Assembly (NCBI GenBank): GCA_963823215.1
Contig: CAWGKT010000002.1
Location: 124,001-188,000 of the forward strand
Direction: 5' to 3'
Length of the DNA: 64,000 nt
Source of the DNA: CAIWHR01 sp963823215
GTDB lineage: Bacteria > Pseudomonadota > Gammaproteobacteria > Burkholderiales > Casimicrobiaceae
The notes below the pieces were generated by a model, which saw only the letters and a program-made list of their open reading frames with translations, did no database searches and had not been told where the DNA came from. Numbering within the stretch: position 1 is the stretch's first letter; every line of letters begins with the position of its first letter. The position numbers and the translations under genes are program-made. Below, in pieces: positions 48,636 to 57,727 of this stretch.

Positions 48636-49934
48636 TCAGAAGCGGACCGCGTAGTTGAGGTACGCGCGCAGCTGGGTTCCCGTCTGCGGCGAGCCGTCCT
48701 GGCGCAGCCACGAGTAGCGGAACGTGGCCACCAGCCCTTCCAGGATCGTTCCCTTGCCCACCGCGTAGTCGACGCGGACGTTGGTCTCGCTTCGGTTGGG
48801 AATCGCTGCGCCTGTCTGGGCGTCGATCCGGTCATGACCGGCTGCGTAGATGGCGGCCGCCGTGAGGCCAGGGACACCGAGATCGGTGAAGTCGAGGTTC
48901 CCGCCGACCCCCCACGCCTTCTCTCCGGCGGTGTTGAATGCCACCTGCATCAGGTTGAGATAGGACGCATGGTCGCCGAAGGGGCTCTGCGTATCGAATC
49001 CCCTGCCGGTCTGCGTGTAGTAAAGCTGGACGCCGAACGGCCCGTGCGCGAGCGCAGCCTGCAGCCCCATGCCGTAGGTCGAGAACGATCCGATCTGCTC
49101 GTCCCCGACCGAGCTCTGCGGATAGTACTGGCCGCCCAGCGTCAGCGAGGTCCTGTCGTCGATCGCGATCGGGTATTTGCCGTCCACATAGAACGTGTTG
49201 AAGACGTCGACCGCATACTGCTCGTCCATCCGCAGGTACCCGTCGTTCCTGGCGAAGTCCCATGTTCCGCCGGCGTAGATCACACCTTCCCGGTTGCCGG
49301 TGCCGCCTGCGACGTCCGACATCCAGACGAAGCTCTCCGAGTCGCGGCCCTTCTTCTTCGTGATGTAGCCGCCGGTATAGACGGCCTGCCCCGCGGTCCC
49401 CGTCAATGTGTACGCTTCGAACGTGTTGGGCACCATTCGGTTGTCCTGCGGGTTGATGAACGGCCGGTTGATGAGCTGCCGGTAGGCGGTGGCCGTCTGG
49501 CCGAGGATCCGCACCGCGGCGAACGCCTCGCCCAGCACCGTGATCGGCTCCTGCCCCGTCGCGAGGAGCTTGGTTCCATCCTTGTCGGTCGGGCCGTAGA
49601 GCTTCTGCGAGGTGTAGCCGACGATTCCAAGCTGCAACACGTCGCCCCACCACGGGCTGCGCAGGCCCGCCCATCCGCCGATCGCCCATGCGGCGCTCGG
49701 CGCACCGTTAAGACTTTCCTGATCGAAGTAATAGGTCCGGAACTGCAGGACCGGTTCGAAGCCGCCGGGCAGCGTGTAGGCATCCTTGGCCGGGTTTCCG
49801 GGATACATGCCCTGCGCCGAAGCTCCGGCCGTCATCCCGACAGCGCACATGGCCAGCAACAACAATCGCACGCCCCGGCGCGGGGCGGATCTCGCGCGGC
49901 TCGGTCGTTGTCGATGCATCGGAAAACGATTCAT
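48636..49934 (-). CDS. OprD-family outer-membrane porin
   Basis: A 432-residue porin. A signal peptide (VRLLLLAMCAVGMTAGASAQ) precedes RTYYFDQESLNGAPSAAWAIGGWAGLRSPWW, VLQLGIVGYTSQKLYGPTDKDGT, YRQLINRPFINPQDNRMVPNTFEAYTL and a beta-barrel ending RAYLNYAVRF with a terminal Phe. These are hallmark stretches of OprD channels, which take up small carboxylates or basic amino acids. AGGA precedes the ATG. It is the last gene of the pflB-pflA-exchanger-porin series, 21 bp after the exchanger. Confidence 0.9.
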   Translation of the reverse strand: MNRFPMHRQRPSRARSAPRRGVRLLLLAMCAVGMTAGASAQGMYPGNPAKDAYTLPGGFEPVLQFRTYYFDQESLNGAPSAAWAIGGWAGLRSPWWGDVLQLGIVGYTSQKLYGPTDKDGTKLLATGQEPITVLGEAFAAVRILGQTATAYRQLINRPFINPQDNRMVPNTFEAYTLTGTAGQAVYTGGYITKKKGRDSESFVWMSDVAGGTGNREGVIYAGGTWDFARNDGYLRMDEQYAVDVFNTFYVDGKYPIAIDDRTSLTLGGQYYPQSSVGDEQIGSFSTYGMGLQAALAHGPFGVQLYYTQTGRGFDTQSPFGDHASYLNLMQVAFNTAGEKAWGVGGNLDFTDLGVPGLTAAAIYAAGHDRIDAQTGAAIPNRSETNVRVDYAVGKGTILEGLVATFRYSWLRQDGSPQTGTQLRAYLNYAVRF

Positions 49935-49955
49935 CTTGTTCCTGCCCCGTGAGGT

Positions 49956-51549
49956 CTAAGGTCCGAATAGCGCCGGGACAATGTCCACGAAAAGGATCTT
50001 CACGATGGTCATGCCCGGAAAGATCATGGCATAGCCGAGGTCCGGCCGATCGGTCGGCGCGAGCTTGTTCGAGTAGGCGAGAATCGCGGGATTGCCGCAG
50101 GCGCCGGCGACGATGCCCGCCACCTGGTCGTACGGCATCCGGAAAACGAGCAGGCCGAGAACCAGGATCGGCACGACCAGCGCGATCAGGACGACCGCCC
50201 CCAGGCCCAGCATCGTGAAGCCGGTCTCGGTGACCGTGGCGGCGAATTTGGGCCCCGAGGACATTCCGACCTGCGCGAGAAACAGCGTGAGTCCCAGGTT
50301 GCGCAGAACGAGATTGGCCGACAGCGGAATGGTCCAGTTCATGCCGCCGGTGCGGCGCAGGTTGCCGAGGATGAGCGCGACGATCAGCACGCCCGACAAC
50401 CCCACCGAGAGCTTGCCGATGAAGGGCAGCGGGATCTGGATCGCGCCGATCAGGAAGCCGAGTGCCATGCCGATGCCGATCGAGATGTAGCTGAATTCCG
50501 CGGTGCCCTTGATCGAGTCGCCGAAGTACTTGCGCATCGCCGCGAAATCGTCGCGATGGGCGAGCACGCCGACACGGTCGCCGAACTCGAGCACAAGATC
50601 CGGGCGCGGCAGGATATCGGCATCGCCGCGGCGGACCTGGACCAGGACGGACGCCTTCTCCCCCGGCAGGTCGAGATCGGCAGAGCGCTCTGCCGACCAC
50701 GGTCGGGCGCGAGGCAAACACGCGCAGATAGTCGAGGTCCCGACGGTCCTTGACGAAGCGGCCAGGCGCAGCCTCGCCGAGCAGCGCGCTTGCCTGCGCA
50801 AGCGTTTCCTTGGTGGGAGCCGTAGCGAGCAGGACGTCGCTTTCGGCGACGACGGAATTGGGCGAGGCTGGCTCGTTGCGACTCTCGCGACGCAGCGCGA
50901 CGATCTGCACGCCGGCCGGCAGCGCGGCCGTCACTTCGCCGACCGTCTTGCCGAAGAGGTCCCGGTTGCGCAGCACGATCTCGAGCATCTCGAGTCCGCT
51001 GGACGTCGGCGCCTCGATCTTCGGCTTCAGGATCATGAACGCGATGTAGAGGAACAGGATCGGCCCCGCCACGCCGAACGGATAGGACACCGAATAGCCC
51101 ACCGCCGGGTTGTCGTTGCCGAGCGTCGCGATCGCCGCCTGCAGCGTCGGCGTGCTGGTTCCCGAGCCGGCGAACAGCCCCAGCGCGAAGCCGAGATCGA
51201 TGCCCATCGTCTTCACGAACAACAGACTCACCGCACCCGCCGACAGCACGCCGACCAGCGCCAGCAGGTTCGCCTTCTGCCCGCTGGCGCTCGCCAACCC
51301 GATGAAGAACTGCTTGCCGTAGCTGATGCCCACGCCGTAGAGGAAGAGCGCAAGACCCAGCGTTCCGACCATCGGCGCCGGCACCGACTTGGGCGCGAAC
51401 CAGCCCATGAAGAGCGCGACGAAGAGCACCGCCCCGACGCCGAGCGAGAACCCCTTGATGTTGACCTCTCCCAGCAGATAGCCGATCGCGATCGTCAGGA
51501 AGAGGGCCATCATCGGCTGTTGGCCGAGCAAAGTCTGGATGTATTCCAT
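49956..51549 (-). CDS. AspT/YidE-type transporter (aspartate:alanine exchanger family, one frameshift)
   Basis: A membrane protein of about 560 residues with two copies of the AspT/YidE/YbjL domain. The first half starts LLGQQPMMALFLTIAIGYLLGEVNIKGFSLG and has AGSGTSTPTLQAAIATLGND; two central TrkA-C-like soluble domains follow (EIVLRNRDLFGKTVGEV; PDLVLEFGDRVGVLAHRDDF); the second half has IGKLSVGLSGVLIVALILGN and VAGACGNPAILAYSNK. A shift near 50690 joins them. Relatives exchange dicarboxylates such as aspartate/alanine or export succinate. Placed 21 bp after pflA, it may export a fermentation product; this is inference. Confidence 0.87.
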
Positions 51550-51570
51550 GGCGACTCCCGATGTGGCCGA

Positions 51571-52419
51571 CTACCGCACGTTGCAACCGGCGTCGCGGAA
51601 CTGGCCATGCACGCGGGCCACCAGATCCGCGGACGCCGGCGGCGTATCAGCGAGTTGATAGTCGAGCCCGAGCTCCTTCCATTTGAATGCGCCGAGCTGG
51701 TGGAAGGGCAGCACTTCCACCCATTCGACGTTTTTCATCGGCGCGACGAATTTCGCCACGGCTTCGACGTTGGCCGGATCATCCGTCAATCCCGGCACGA
51801 GTGTGTACCGGACCCACACCGGCTTGCCCATCGCCGCCAGCCGTTCGGCGAAGCGCAACGTCGGCGCGAGCGGCTGCCGGGTCACGCGCAGATAGGTTTC
51901 CGGGTCCCCCGACTTGATGTCGAGAATGACGAGGTCGAGCTCTTTCAGATATTCGTCGGTCGCGCGCTCGCCCAGAAAGCCGGACGTTTCGATCGCGGTG
52001 TGGAGGCCCAGCGACTTGGCCGCGGCCAGGATGCGCCGCGAGAACGCGGCCTGCACCAGCGGCTCGCCCCCCGAGATCGTCAGACCGCCCTTCAGCGCGC
52101 GCAATGCGGGAGCGAAGTGCCCGAGCCGGGTGACGACGCGTTCGAGCGTGACCCGCACACCGTGCTTGAGCTTCCACGTGTCGGGATTGTGGCAGTACTG
52201 GCAGCGCAGCGGGCAGCCGGAGAGGAAGAGCGTGATCCGCACACCGGGCCCGTCCACGCGCGACCCGGTCTCGTACGAGTGCGCGTAGCCGAAAGCGCCG
52301 TCGCCTTCGCTGTAGTTCTCGAGCTCGGGCGCGTCCGGCGACAGGTCGTGGCGGTACTCGTGCCGGCTGCCTTCCGGAAGTTCGACCGCCGCAGCCGCCG
52401 CAAGGTCGGTCGTGGTCAT
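51571..52419 (-). CDS. pflA: Pyruvate formate-lyase activating enzyme
   Basis: A 282-residue radical-SAM enzyme that installs the glycyl radical on PflB. After about 45 residues it has HSYETGSRVDGPGVRITLFLSGCPLRCQYCHNPDTW with the CxxxCxxC cluster motif (CPLRCQYC), GLTISGGEPLVQAAF, TAIETSGF, LDIKSGDPETYLRVT and VRYTLVPGLTDD. The ATG at 52419 has GGGAAG eight bases upstream. As read, the frame runs in from pflB without a stop, but one inserted base explains this and gives an ATGA overlap instead. Confidence 0.92.
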   Translation of the reverse strand: MTTTDLAAAAAVELPEGSRHEYRHDLSPDAPELENYSEGDGAFGYAHSYETGSRVDGPGVRITLFLSGCPLRCQYCHNPDTWKLKHGVRVTLERVVTRLGHFAPALRALKGGLTISGGEPLVQAAFSRRILAAAKSLGLHTAIETSGFLGERATDEYLKELDLVILDIKSGDPETYLRVTRQPLAPTLRFAERLAAMGKPVWVRYTLVPGLTDDPANVEAVAKFVAPMKNVEWVEVLPFHQLGAFKWKELGLDYQLADTPPASADLVARVHGQFRDAGCNVR

Positions 52420-54667
52420 GTCAGATGCTTCCCGTGGAAGAAGCGTGCGGCTGACGACGTCCTGCTGCTGCTCGCGCGTAAGACGGATGAAGTTCACCGC
52501 ATACCCCGACACCCGGATGGTGAGTTGCGGGTACTTGTCCGGGTGGTCCATGGCGTCGAGCAGCGTCTCCTTGCTGAGGACATTGAGGTTCATGTGGAAC
52601 CCGCCCACCCCGCAGTACATGTCCAGCGCGTCGACGCCGCGCTTGATCGCCTCGCTGTCATCCTGGCGGCTTTCCGCCGGCACGACCGAAAGCGTGTAGC
52701 TGATGCCGTCCTCCGCCTCGTCGTAGGGCAGGCGCGCGACCGACAGGCACGACGCCAGCCAGCCGTGCGAGTCGCGGCCGTGCATCGGGTTCGCGCCCGG
52801 GCCGAAGGGCTCGCCCTTGCGCCGGCCGTCCGGCGTGTTGCCTGTGCCCTTGCCATAGACGACGTTGGAGGTGATGGTCAGCACCGACTGCGTGTGGATC
52901 GCGTCGCGGTAGGTCGGGTGCTGCCGCAGGTAATCCATGAAGCGCTTCACCAGATCGGCCGCGATATCGTCGACCCGCGGGTCGTTGTTGCCGAACACCG
53001 GGAACTCGCCCGTCGTCTCGTAGTCGACGACCAGGCCGTTCTCGTCGCGGATCGGCTTCACCTTCGCATACTTGATGGCCGAAAGGCTGTCGGCGGTGAC
53101 CGACAGCCCGGCGATGCCGAATGCCATCGTGCGCACGATGTCGCGATCGTGCAGCGCCATCATCAGCCGCTCGTAGTTGTAGCGGTCGTGCGAGTAGTGG
53201 ATGCAGTTCATCGCGTGGACGTAGGTCCGTGCGAGCCAGTCCATCATGTCGTCGAACTTGGCCATCACGTCGTCATAGTCGAGGACGTCGCCCGTCACCT
53301 GGCGATAGGCCGGCCCGACCTGCACTGCCGCTCACCTCGTCGCGTCCGCCGTTGATCGCGTAGAGCAGGCATTTGGCGAGGTTGACCCGCGCGCCGAAGA
53401 ACTGCATCTGCTTGCCGAGGCGCATCGCCGAAACGCAGCAGGCGATGCCGTAGTCGTCGCCGAACTTCGACAGCATCAGGTCGTCGTTCTCGTACTGCAG
53501 CGACGACGACGCGGCGCTCGTGGCGATGCAGTGGCGCTTGAAGGGCTCCGGCAGGTTCTTCGACCAGAGGACCGTCAGATTGGGCTCGGGCGCCGGCCCG
53601 AGGTTCACGAGGGTCTGCAGGGTGCGAAAGCTCGTGCGCGTGACCAGCGTGCGTCCATCGAGCGCCATGCCACCGATGCACTCGGTCGCCCAGTACGGGT
53701 CGCCCGAGAACAGCGCGTCGTATTCGGGCGTGCGCATGAAGCGCACGATGCGCAGCTTGATCACGAGCTGGTCGATCAGTTCCTGCGCTTCGGCTTCGGT
53801 CAGCGTCTTCTCGGCGAGATCGCGCTCGATGTAGATGTCGAGGAAGGTCGAGATGCGGCCGACCGACATCGCGGCGCCGTTCATCTCCTTGATCGCGCCA
53901 AGGTAGCCGAAGTAGGTCCACTGCACGGCCTCGCAGGCGTTGCCCGCCGGCTTGCCGATATCGCAGCCGTACGACGCCGCCATCGTCTTCAGGTCGGCGA
54001 GCGAGCGCAGCTGATCGGCCATTTCCTCGCGCAGTCGCATCACTTCCTCGGTGGGCCAGCGCGCGTCGATCTGGGCGCGCTCCGCCTTCTTCGCCTCGAT
54101 CAGGCGGTCAACGCCGTAAAGCGCGACACGCCGGTAGTCGCCGATGATGCGGCCGCGCCCGTAGGCGTCCGGCAGCCCGGTGATGATGTTCGAGCGCCGG
54201 CAGGCCCGGATCTCCGGCGTGTACATGTCGAACACGGCCGCGTTGTGCGTCTTGCGGTACTTGGTGAAAGTCTCGCGCACGGCCGGGTCGACCTCGCGGC
54301 CGATCGCCTTGAGGCCGTTCTCGATCATGCCCCAGCCACCGGTGGGCATGATCGCGCGGCGGAACGGCTGGTCGGTCTGCAGGCCGACGATCACTTCGTT
54401 GTCGCGGTCGATATAGCCGGGGCCGTGCGAGGTGAGCGACGATGGGTTGGCGACGTCGACGTCGAGGACTCCCTTCTTCGCCTCCTCGCGGAAATACGGC
54501 TGGAGCCTTTCCCAAACGGCGAGTGTGCGCTGGGTGGGCTTGGCAAGGAATTCGGGGCCGCCGGTGTACGGAGTCACGTTGGACACGATGAAATCGCGCA
54601 CGTCGATCTGGCGGTGCCAGACGGTACCGGTGAACTTGCGCCACTCTTTCGTCACTTGCATGAGCAT
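52416..54667 (-). CDS. pflB: Formate C-acetyltransferase (pyruvate formate-lyase; frameshifted)
   Basis: Converts pyruvate + CoA to acetyl-CoA + formate anaerobically. The ATG at 54667 lies six bases after AAGGAGG. The protein (about 750 residues) shows WRKFTGTVWHRQIDVRDFI, GLPDAYGRGRIIGDYRRVALYG, GDDYGIACCVSAMRLG with the catalytic Cys pair, and in the second frame after a shift near 53330 YCGVGGFHMNLN and RVSGYAVNF with the glycyl-radical Gly. Another indel near 52430 is inferred: dropping one base gives SRTFFHGKHLT and a stop at 52416. Acetyl-CoA produced could feed Pta-AckA or PHB synthesis. Confidence 0.93.
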
Positions 54668-54997
54668 GATCGACCTCCTTCTGAGACTGCGACCGCATGA
54701 CAAGGTGCCCGGGATCGTGAACCCGCGGCTCGCCTGGCCTCACCCATTTCCAAATAGTGGTGCACGCCGATCGCGATTGCGCTGGACCCTCGTTTCGAGG
54801 CTGACATTAGATTCTCGGACGACGCCGGAAATCTGTACTGCGCCAAATCAACGAAGGCTAAATTTCGGCACGGGACGCCACCGGCGGTGGCGCATGGCCC
54901 CACTGCAGCATTGCCGCCGCCGCACGTCAGCCCGACCTGGAGCGGCAGACGTTCGGCAGCTACGGCTTCGCGGCGGCATACCGCCGCTGACCAGCGC
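54668..54997. other. Intergenic region upstream of pflB (330 bp)
   Basis: Contains the strong pflB ribosome site next to the gene. An Fnr half-site TTGAT (minus strand, 54851-54847) reads TTGATTTGGCGCAG, but the second half does not match, and I could not place a convincing -10 at the spacing of a class II Fnr promoter. The DUF2950 gene is also minus strand and ends at 54998, so this is its 3' side too. No hairpin with a T run was seen. Confidence 0.5.
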
Positions 54998-55927
54998 TCA
55001 GCGCGCGACCTCTTCCCAGCCCGCGCCGGGATCGAAAGTCGTCATCTTTGCGCCGATCGCAGCGGAGACCTTGCCGAGGTCCTTTTCATAGACCTTGCCG
55101 TTGTGGCTGACAATGAACGTCATCACGCCGCTCTGCCCGTATTCCGCCGGGTAGGCGACCATCGCGAAACCGGCGATCATGCGGCCGTTGATCACATAGC
55201 TGTAGGCGCCGCCCGGGGCACGATTGCCCTGGCGCGTCAGGATCTTGAAGTGATAACCGCGGAATGGGTCGCCCGCCTTGTGGCCCTCGAGGTAGGCGGC
55301 GCTTTCGGCGATCAGCGGCCCGAACGGGCTCGGCTCTTCGCCCTTCGTGGCGTCGGCGGGCCAGTACAGGCCATCGTGCTTGCCCGCCGAGCTGGCGAGC
55401 TTCTGCGCGTACTGCAGCACGCCGTCGCCGTCGCGATCGCGCGCCGCGTACGCGCGCTGCGCGTCGAGGTAGGCATTGAGCGCGTAGATCGCGTTGCGCT
55501 CGTTGCCACCGATGCGGCGATTGACGACCTCTTCCGCGCCCTCCTCCGTGGCAAATCGCCAGCGATCGCCGGTGCGCACGATGGGAATCGGCATCGGCCA
55601 CGCCTGATCGCCGATCACCAGCACCCGGCGATCCGGGGCCGGCTCGCGCAGCACACGCAGCGTCTGCATCGCCGCGAGGAGCCTCGCCCGGTTTGCGCTC
55701 GCCTCCGCGCGATCGGAGGGGATGAGCAGATCCTTGTGCACATCGCCGAAGATCGCGACCATCGCCGCATCGCTGTCGGCCTTGAGCGCGGCCATGAACG
55801 CATCGACGGCCGCTTCCGGCGTCGCGAAGGTTTCCTGCGGCGCGGCGGCTGCCGTCGCGAGCGGAACGGCCAGCATGAGCGCAAGCGCAAGCCGGGGCAG
55901 GTACGACCAGAAGTGATTGATGTTCAT
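54998..55927 (-). CDS. DUF2950 family exported protein
   Basis: A 309-residue secreted or periplasmic protein. A signal peptide (LPRLALALMLAVPLATAAAA) precedes FATPEAAVDAFMAALKADSDAAMVAIFGD, then WRFATEEGAEEVVNRRIGGNERNAIYALNAYLDAQRAYAARDRDGDGVLQYAQKL and SSAGKHDGLYWP, and PFRGYHFKILTRQGNRAPGGAYSYVINGRMIAGFAMVAYPAEYGQSGVMTFIVSHNGKVYEKDLG. These are typical DUF2950 segments. Function unknown. It is 55 bp downstream of a DUF3300 gene, a pairing seen repeatedly in proteobacteria, and likely co-transcribed. Confidence 0.88.
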   Translation of the reverse strand: MNINHFWSYLPRLALALMLAVPLATAAAAPQETFATPEAAVDAFMAALKADSDAAMVAIFGDVHKDLLIPSDRAEASANRARLLAAMQTLRVLREPAPDRRVLVIGDQAWPMPIPIVRTGDRWRFATEEGAEEVVNRRIGGNERNAIYALNAYLDAQRAYAARDRDGDGVLQYAQKLASSAGKHDGLYWPADATKGEEPSPFGPLIAESAAYLEGHKAGDPFRGYHFKILTRQGNRAPGGAYSYVINGRMIAGFAMVAYPAEYGQSGVMTFIVSHNGKVYEKDLGKVSAAIGAKMTTFDPGAGWEEVAR

Positions 55928-55982
55928 AGGTAAGGCCTTGCTTTCGCGGGAAGGGAATATGCGCATGAGAATGCTCTCGCCT

Positions 55983-57293
55983 TCAACGACGGCCGCCGCC
56001 ACCGCGCCCGCCGCCACCGCCACCACGCGCACCACCGCCCCCACCACCGCCGGCTCGCGCACCGCCGCCACTGGGCATCGAGCGCGATGCGCCGCCGCCG
56101 GACGACGAACGCGATGTCGGACTTGCGCTGGCCATCGAACCGCGGCTTGACGCTCCGCGGGAACTGTCCATCTGGGTCTGCCGCCCCGAGCCGTAGCCGC
56201 CCAAGGCGTCACCGCCTCCCCCACCACCCCGACCGACACCGCGCTGGCGGGTTGCGGCCGATGCGCTGACCGCGCTCGCTCGGCTGGCCGAACCCGCGCC
56301 GCCGGCCATTCCACCACCAGCGGGCTGCGCCGAGGCGCGTCCGCCCCACCGCCGGCTGCCCCAGCGCCGCGCCCGCGCGCGCATCGCCCGCGCGCGCTGA
56401 CGAGGCCGTCTTGCCGACGGAATTGCTGACCTGGCCGGGCTGCTTGTTGGACTTCCACGCCGAACCGCCACCGGCCGGCAGCTGGCTCGCGCCACCGCGG
56501 TTGAGTTGCCGGTGTTGATGTTGGTATTGCGATTGACGTTGATGTTGGCGTCCCCGCAGCAGCCGTAATGGTTGCCGCCCCAGGCCGCGCCTATCGCCGC
56601 ACCCCAGATGACGCCGGCGGCAAGAGCGGCGCCGGGCGCGTACGGGTAGTAGTACGACGGGTACGGCGTCGGGTAATAGCCCCAGTACGGCGGCGCACCG
56701 TAGACGACGACGGTCGACGGGTTGTATTGCGGCACGTAGATCACCTGCGGATCGGCCGGCTGAATGTAGACGATCTCCTTCTCGACCTTGACGACCTGCT
56801 TGTCGTCGGATTTGAGGTTTCCGGCCGCCTGGGCCTTTCGTCGAAATGCCTGTACCGCCTCGATCACGGCACCCTGGTCGGCGACGACGGCCTCGCCCAG
56901 CGCGCTCGTCCAGTCGAGGTCGCCGCTCATCATCTTCACCACGTCCGGATAGTTCAGCAGCGACTTGACCGCATCGTCCCACTTGTCGTCGACGGGAAGC
57001 TTGGGATCCGCCTTTCTCTTGTCCAGAAAACGATCCGCCTGCACCAGCTGCAGCGGATTGGTCGAGGCCGGCAGGATGATCCCGACCAGATCGTCCGGGT
57101 AGAGCGCGATCCGGCCGACGAGCGCGTCGAGATCACTTGCGGCTGGCGGAGGCGCCGCGCCGCCCGGCGCGGCCGGCGCCTGCGCGAGCGCATTCAGCCC
57201 AAACACGAGCAAGACGATGCCCGCCAGCAGTTCGAGCCAGTGCGACGGACTGCGGCGATCCACCGCTGCGAGAGTACGAAAACTGTTCAACAT
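55983..57293 (-). CDS. DUF3300 family exported protein (probably two compensating frameshifts)
   Basis: A protein of about 435 residues. A signal helix (LLAGIVLLVFGLNALAQA) precedes the DUF3300 domain: LDALVGRIALYPDDLVGIILPASTNPLQLVQADRFL, VKSLLNYPDVVKMMSGDLDWTSALGEAVVADQGAVIEAVQAFRRKA, and YIQPADPQVIYVPQYNPSTVVVYG. A Tyr/Pro stretch follows (YWGYYPTPYPSYYYPYAPG) and then a low-complexity Gly/Ser/Arg tail. Between about 56510 and 56330 the neighbouring frame (SQLPAGGGSAWKSNKQPGQVSNSVGK) looks more natural, so two indels are likely. Function unknown; partner of the DUF2950 protein. Confidence 0.87.
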   Translation of the reverse strand: MLNSFRTLAAVDRRSPSHWLELLAGIVLLVFGLNALAQAPAAPGGAAPPPAASDLDALVGRIALYPDDLVGIILPASTNPLQLVQADRFLDKRKADPKLPVDDKWDDAVKSLLNYPDVVKMMSGDLDWTSALGEAVVADQGAVIEAVQAFRRKAQAAGNLKSDDKQVVKVEKEIVYIQPADPQVIYVPQYNPSTVVVYGAPPYWGYYPTPYPSYYYPYAPGAALAAGVIWGAAIGAAWGGNHYGCCGDANINVNRNTNINTGNSTAVARASCRPVAVRRGSPTSSPARSAIPSARRPRQRARAMRARARRWGSRRWGGRASAQPAGGGMAGGAGSASRASAVSASAATRQRGVGRGGGGGGDALGGYGSGRQTQMDSSRGASSRGSMASASPTSRSSSGGGASRSMPSGGGARAGGGGGGGARGGGGGGRGGGGRR

Positions 57294-57405
57294 GCGGGCT
57301 CCAAGTTCTGATCAGATGTTGTCCATCCCGGCGACTCGCCTCACCCCTCTGGTTTGAGCGACTTCGCATCCTCGACAGGCACACATTATGCGTTTCATCC
57401 CAAAA

Positions 57406-57606
57406 TCATTGACGACCGTCAATGGCCCGGCCCGGATTAGACCACATTTCGGTTGCAACGTTGATGGCTGCCCCGGCAGCCAGCGGCAAGGCGCCGATTT
57501 TCCACGCAGCGGTCTTCAACTCCGCGGCGAAGGCCGCGTGTGAGTCGCTGCGCGGATTCATTAGGAAAGCGACGTGCGAGGCGACAAGCGGTACGACAAG
57601 AAGCAC
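57406..57606 (-). CDS. Small membrane-protein-like reading frame, doubtful
   Basis: A 66-residue frame from GTG 57606 with two hydrophobic segments (LLVVPLVASHVAFL and IGALPLAAGAAINVA). If read further upstream, without a start codon, it is preceded by RRDFLIAAG, similar to a twin-arginine signal. No family recognised. The start, length and reality of the gene are all uncertain; it overlaps the palindrome at 57407-57424. Confidence 0.22.
   Translation of the reverse strand: MLLVVPLVASHVAFLMNPRSDSHAAFAAELKTAAWKIGALPLAAGAAINVATEMWSNPGRAIDGRQ
57407..57424. promoter_or_regulatory. CATTGAC-N4-GTCAATG palindrome upstream of DUF3300-DUF2950
   Basis: A perfect 7-bp inverted repeat with a four-base spacer (GACC), containing TTGAC-N4-GTCAA. 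It is centred about 122 bp upstream of the DUF3300 start. The same core occurs at 44224-44237. The symmetry and spacing suit a dimeric Fnr/Crp-type regulator. Confidence 0.45.
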
Positions 57607-57727
57607 CCCAGCGGCGATCAGGAAGTCCCTGCGCTGGACGCGGTCCCTGCGTTTCCTTCCCTGGAAAGCTCGCGAGAAAGTCTACGCTTGAACGTTCGCG
57701 TTATCGTGGTCCGTCAAAGTGACTCGA

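Larger units (their letters stand above)
57294..57727. other. Intergenic region between DUF3300 gene and outer-membrane protein gene
   Basis: A 434-bp stretch without a convincing gene. It holds the palindrome at 57407-57424 and one weak minus-strand reading frame (57406-57606). The upstream side of the DUF3300 gene must carry its promoter, but no good -35/-10 pair was found. It is also the 3' side of the minus-strand gene at 57728. Confidence 0.5.

Noticed and set aside
51571..53325. An apparent in-frame fusion of the PflB C-terminus to PflA, a glycyl-radical enzyme fused to its own activase.
   Set aside because: The join reads SRTLLPREASDM. Removing one base at about 52430 gives SRTFFHGKHLT and a stop that overlaps the pflA ATG as ATGA; RTF is the usual PFL ending. 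GGGAAG also precedes the ATG. With so many indels in this window, a sequencing error is the simpler explanation. An accurate read across 52420-52440 would settle it.
50503..53355. A 950-codon open frame on the plus strand.
   Set aside because: It is antisense to pflB, pflA and the exchanger gene, and its product is a His/Arg/Asp-rich low-complexity sequence typical of shadow frames in GC-rich DNA.
54841..54860. A possible Fnr site for pflB (TTGAT on the minus strand).
   Set aside because: The second half-site is CGCAG instead of ATCAA and no -10 box lies at the right distance, so it is not supported as an operator.
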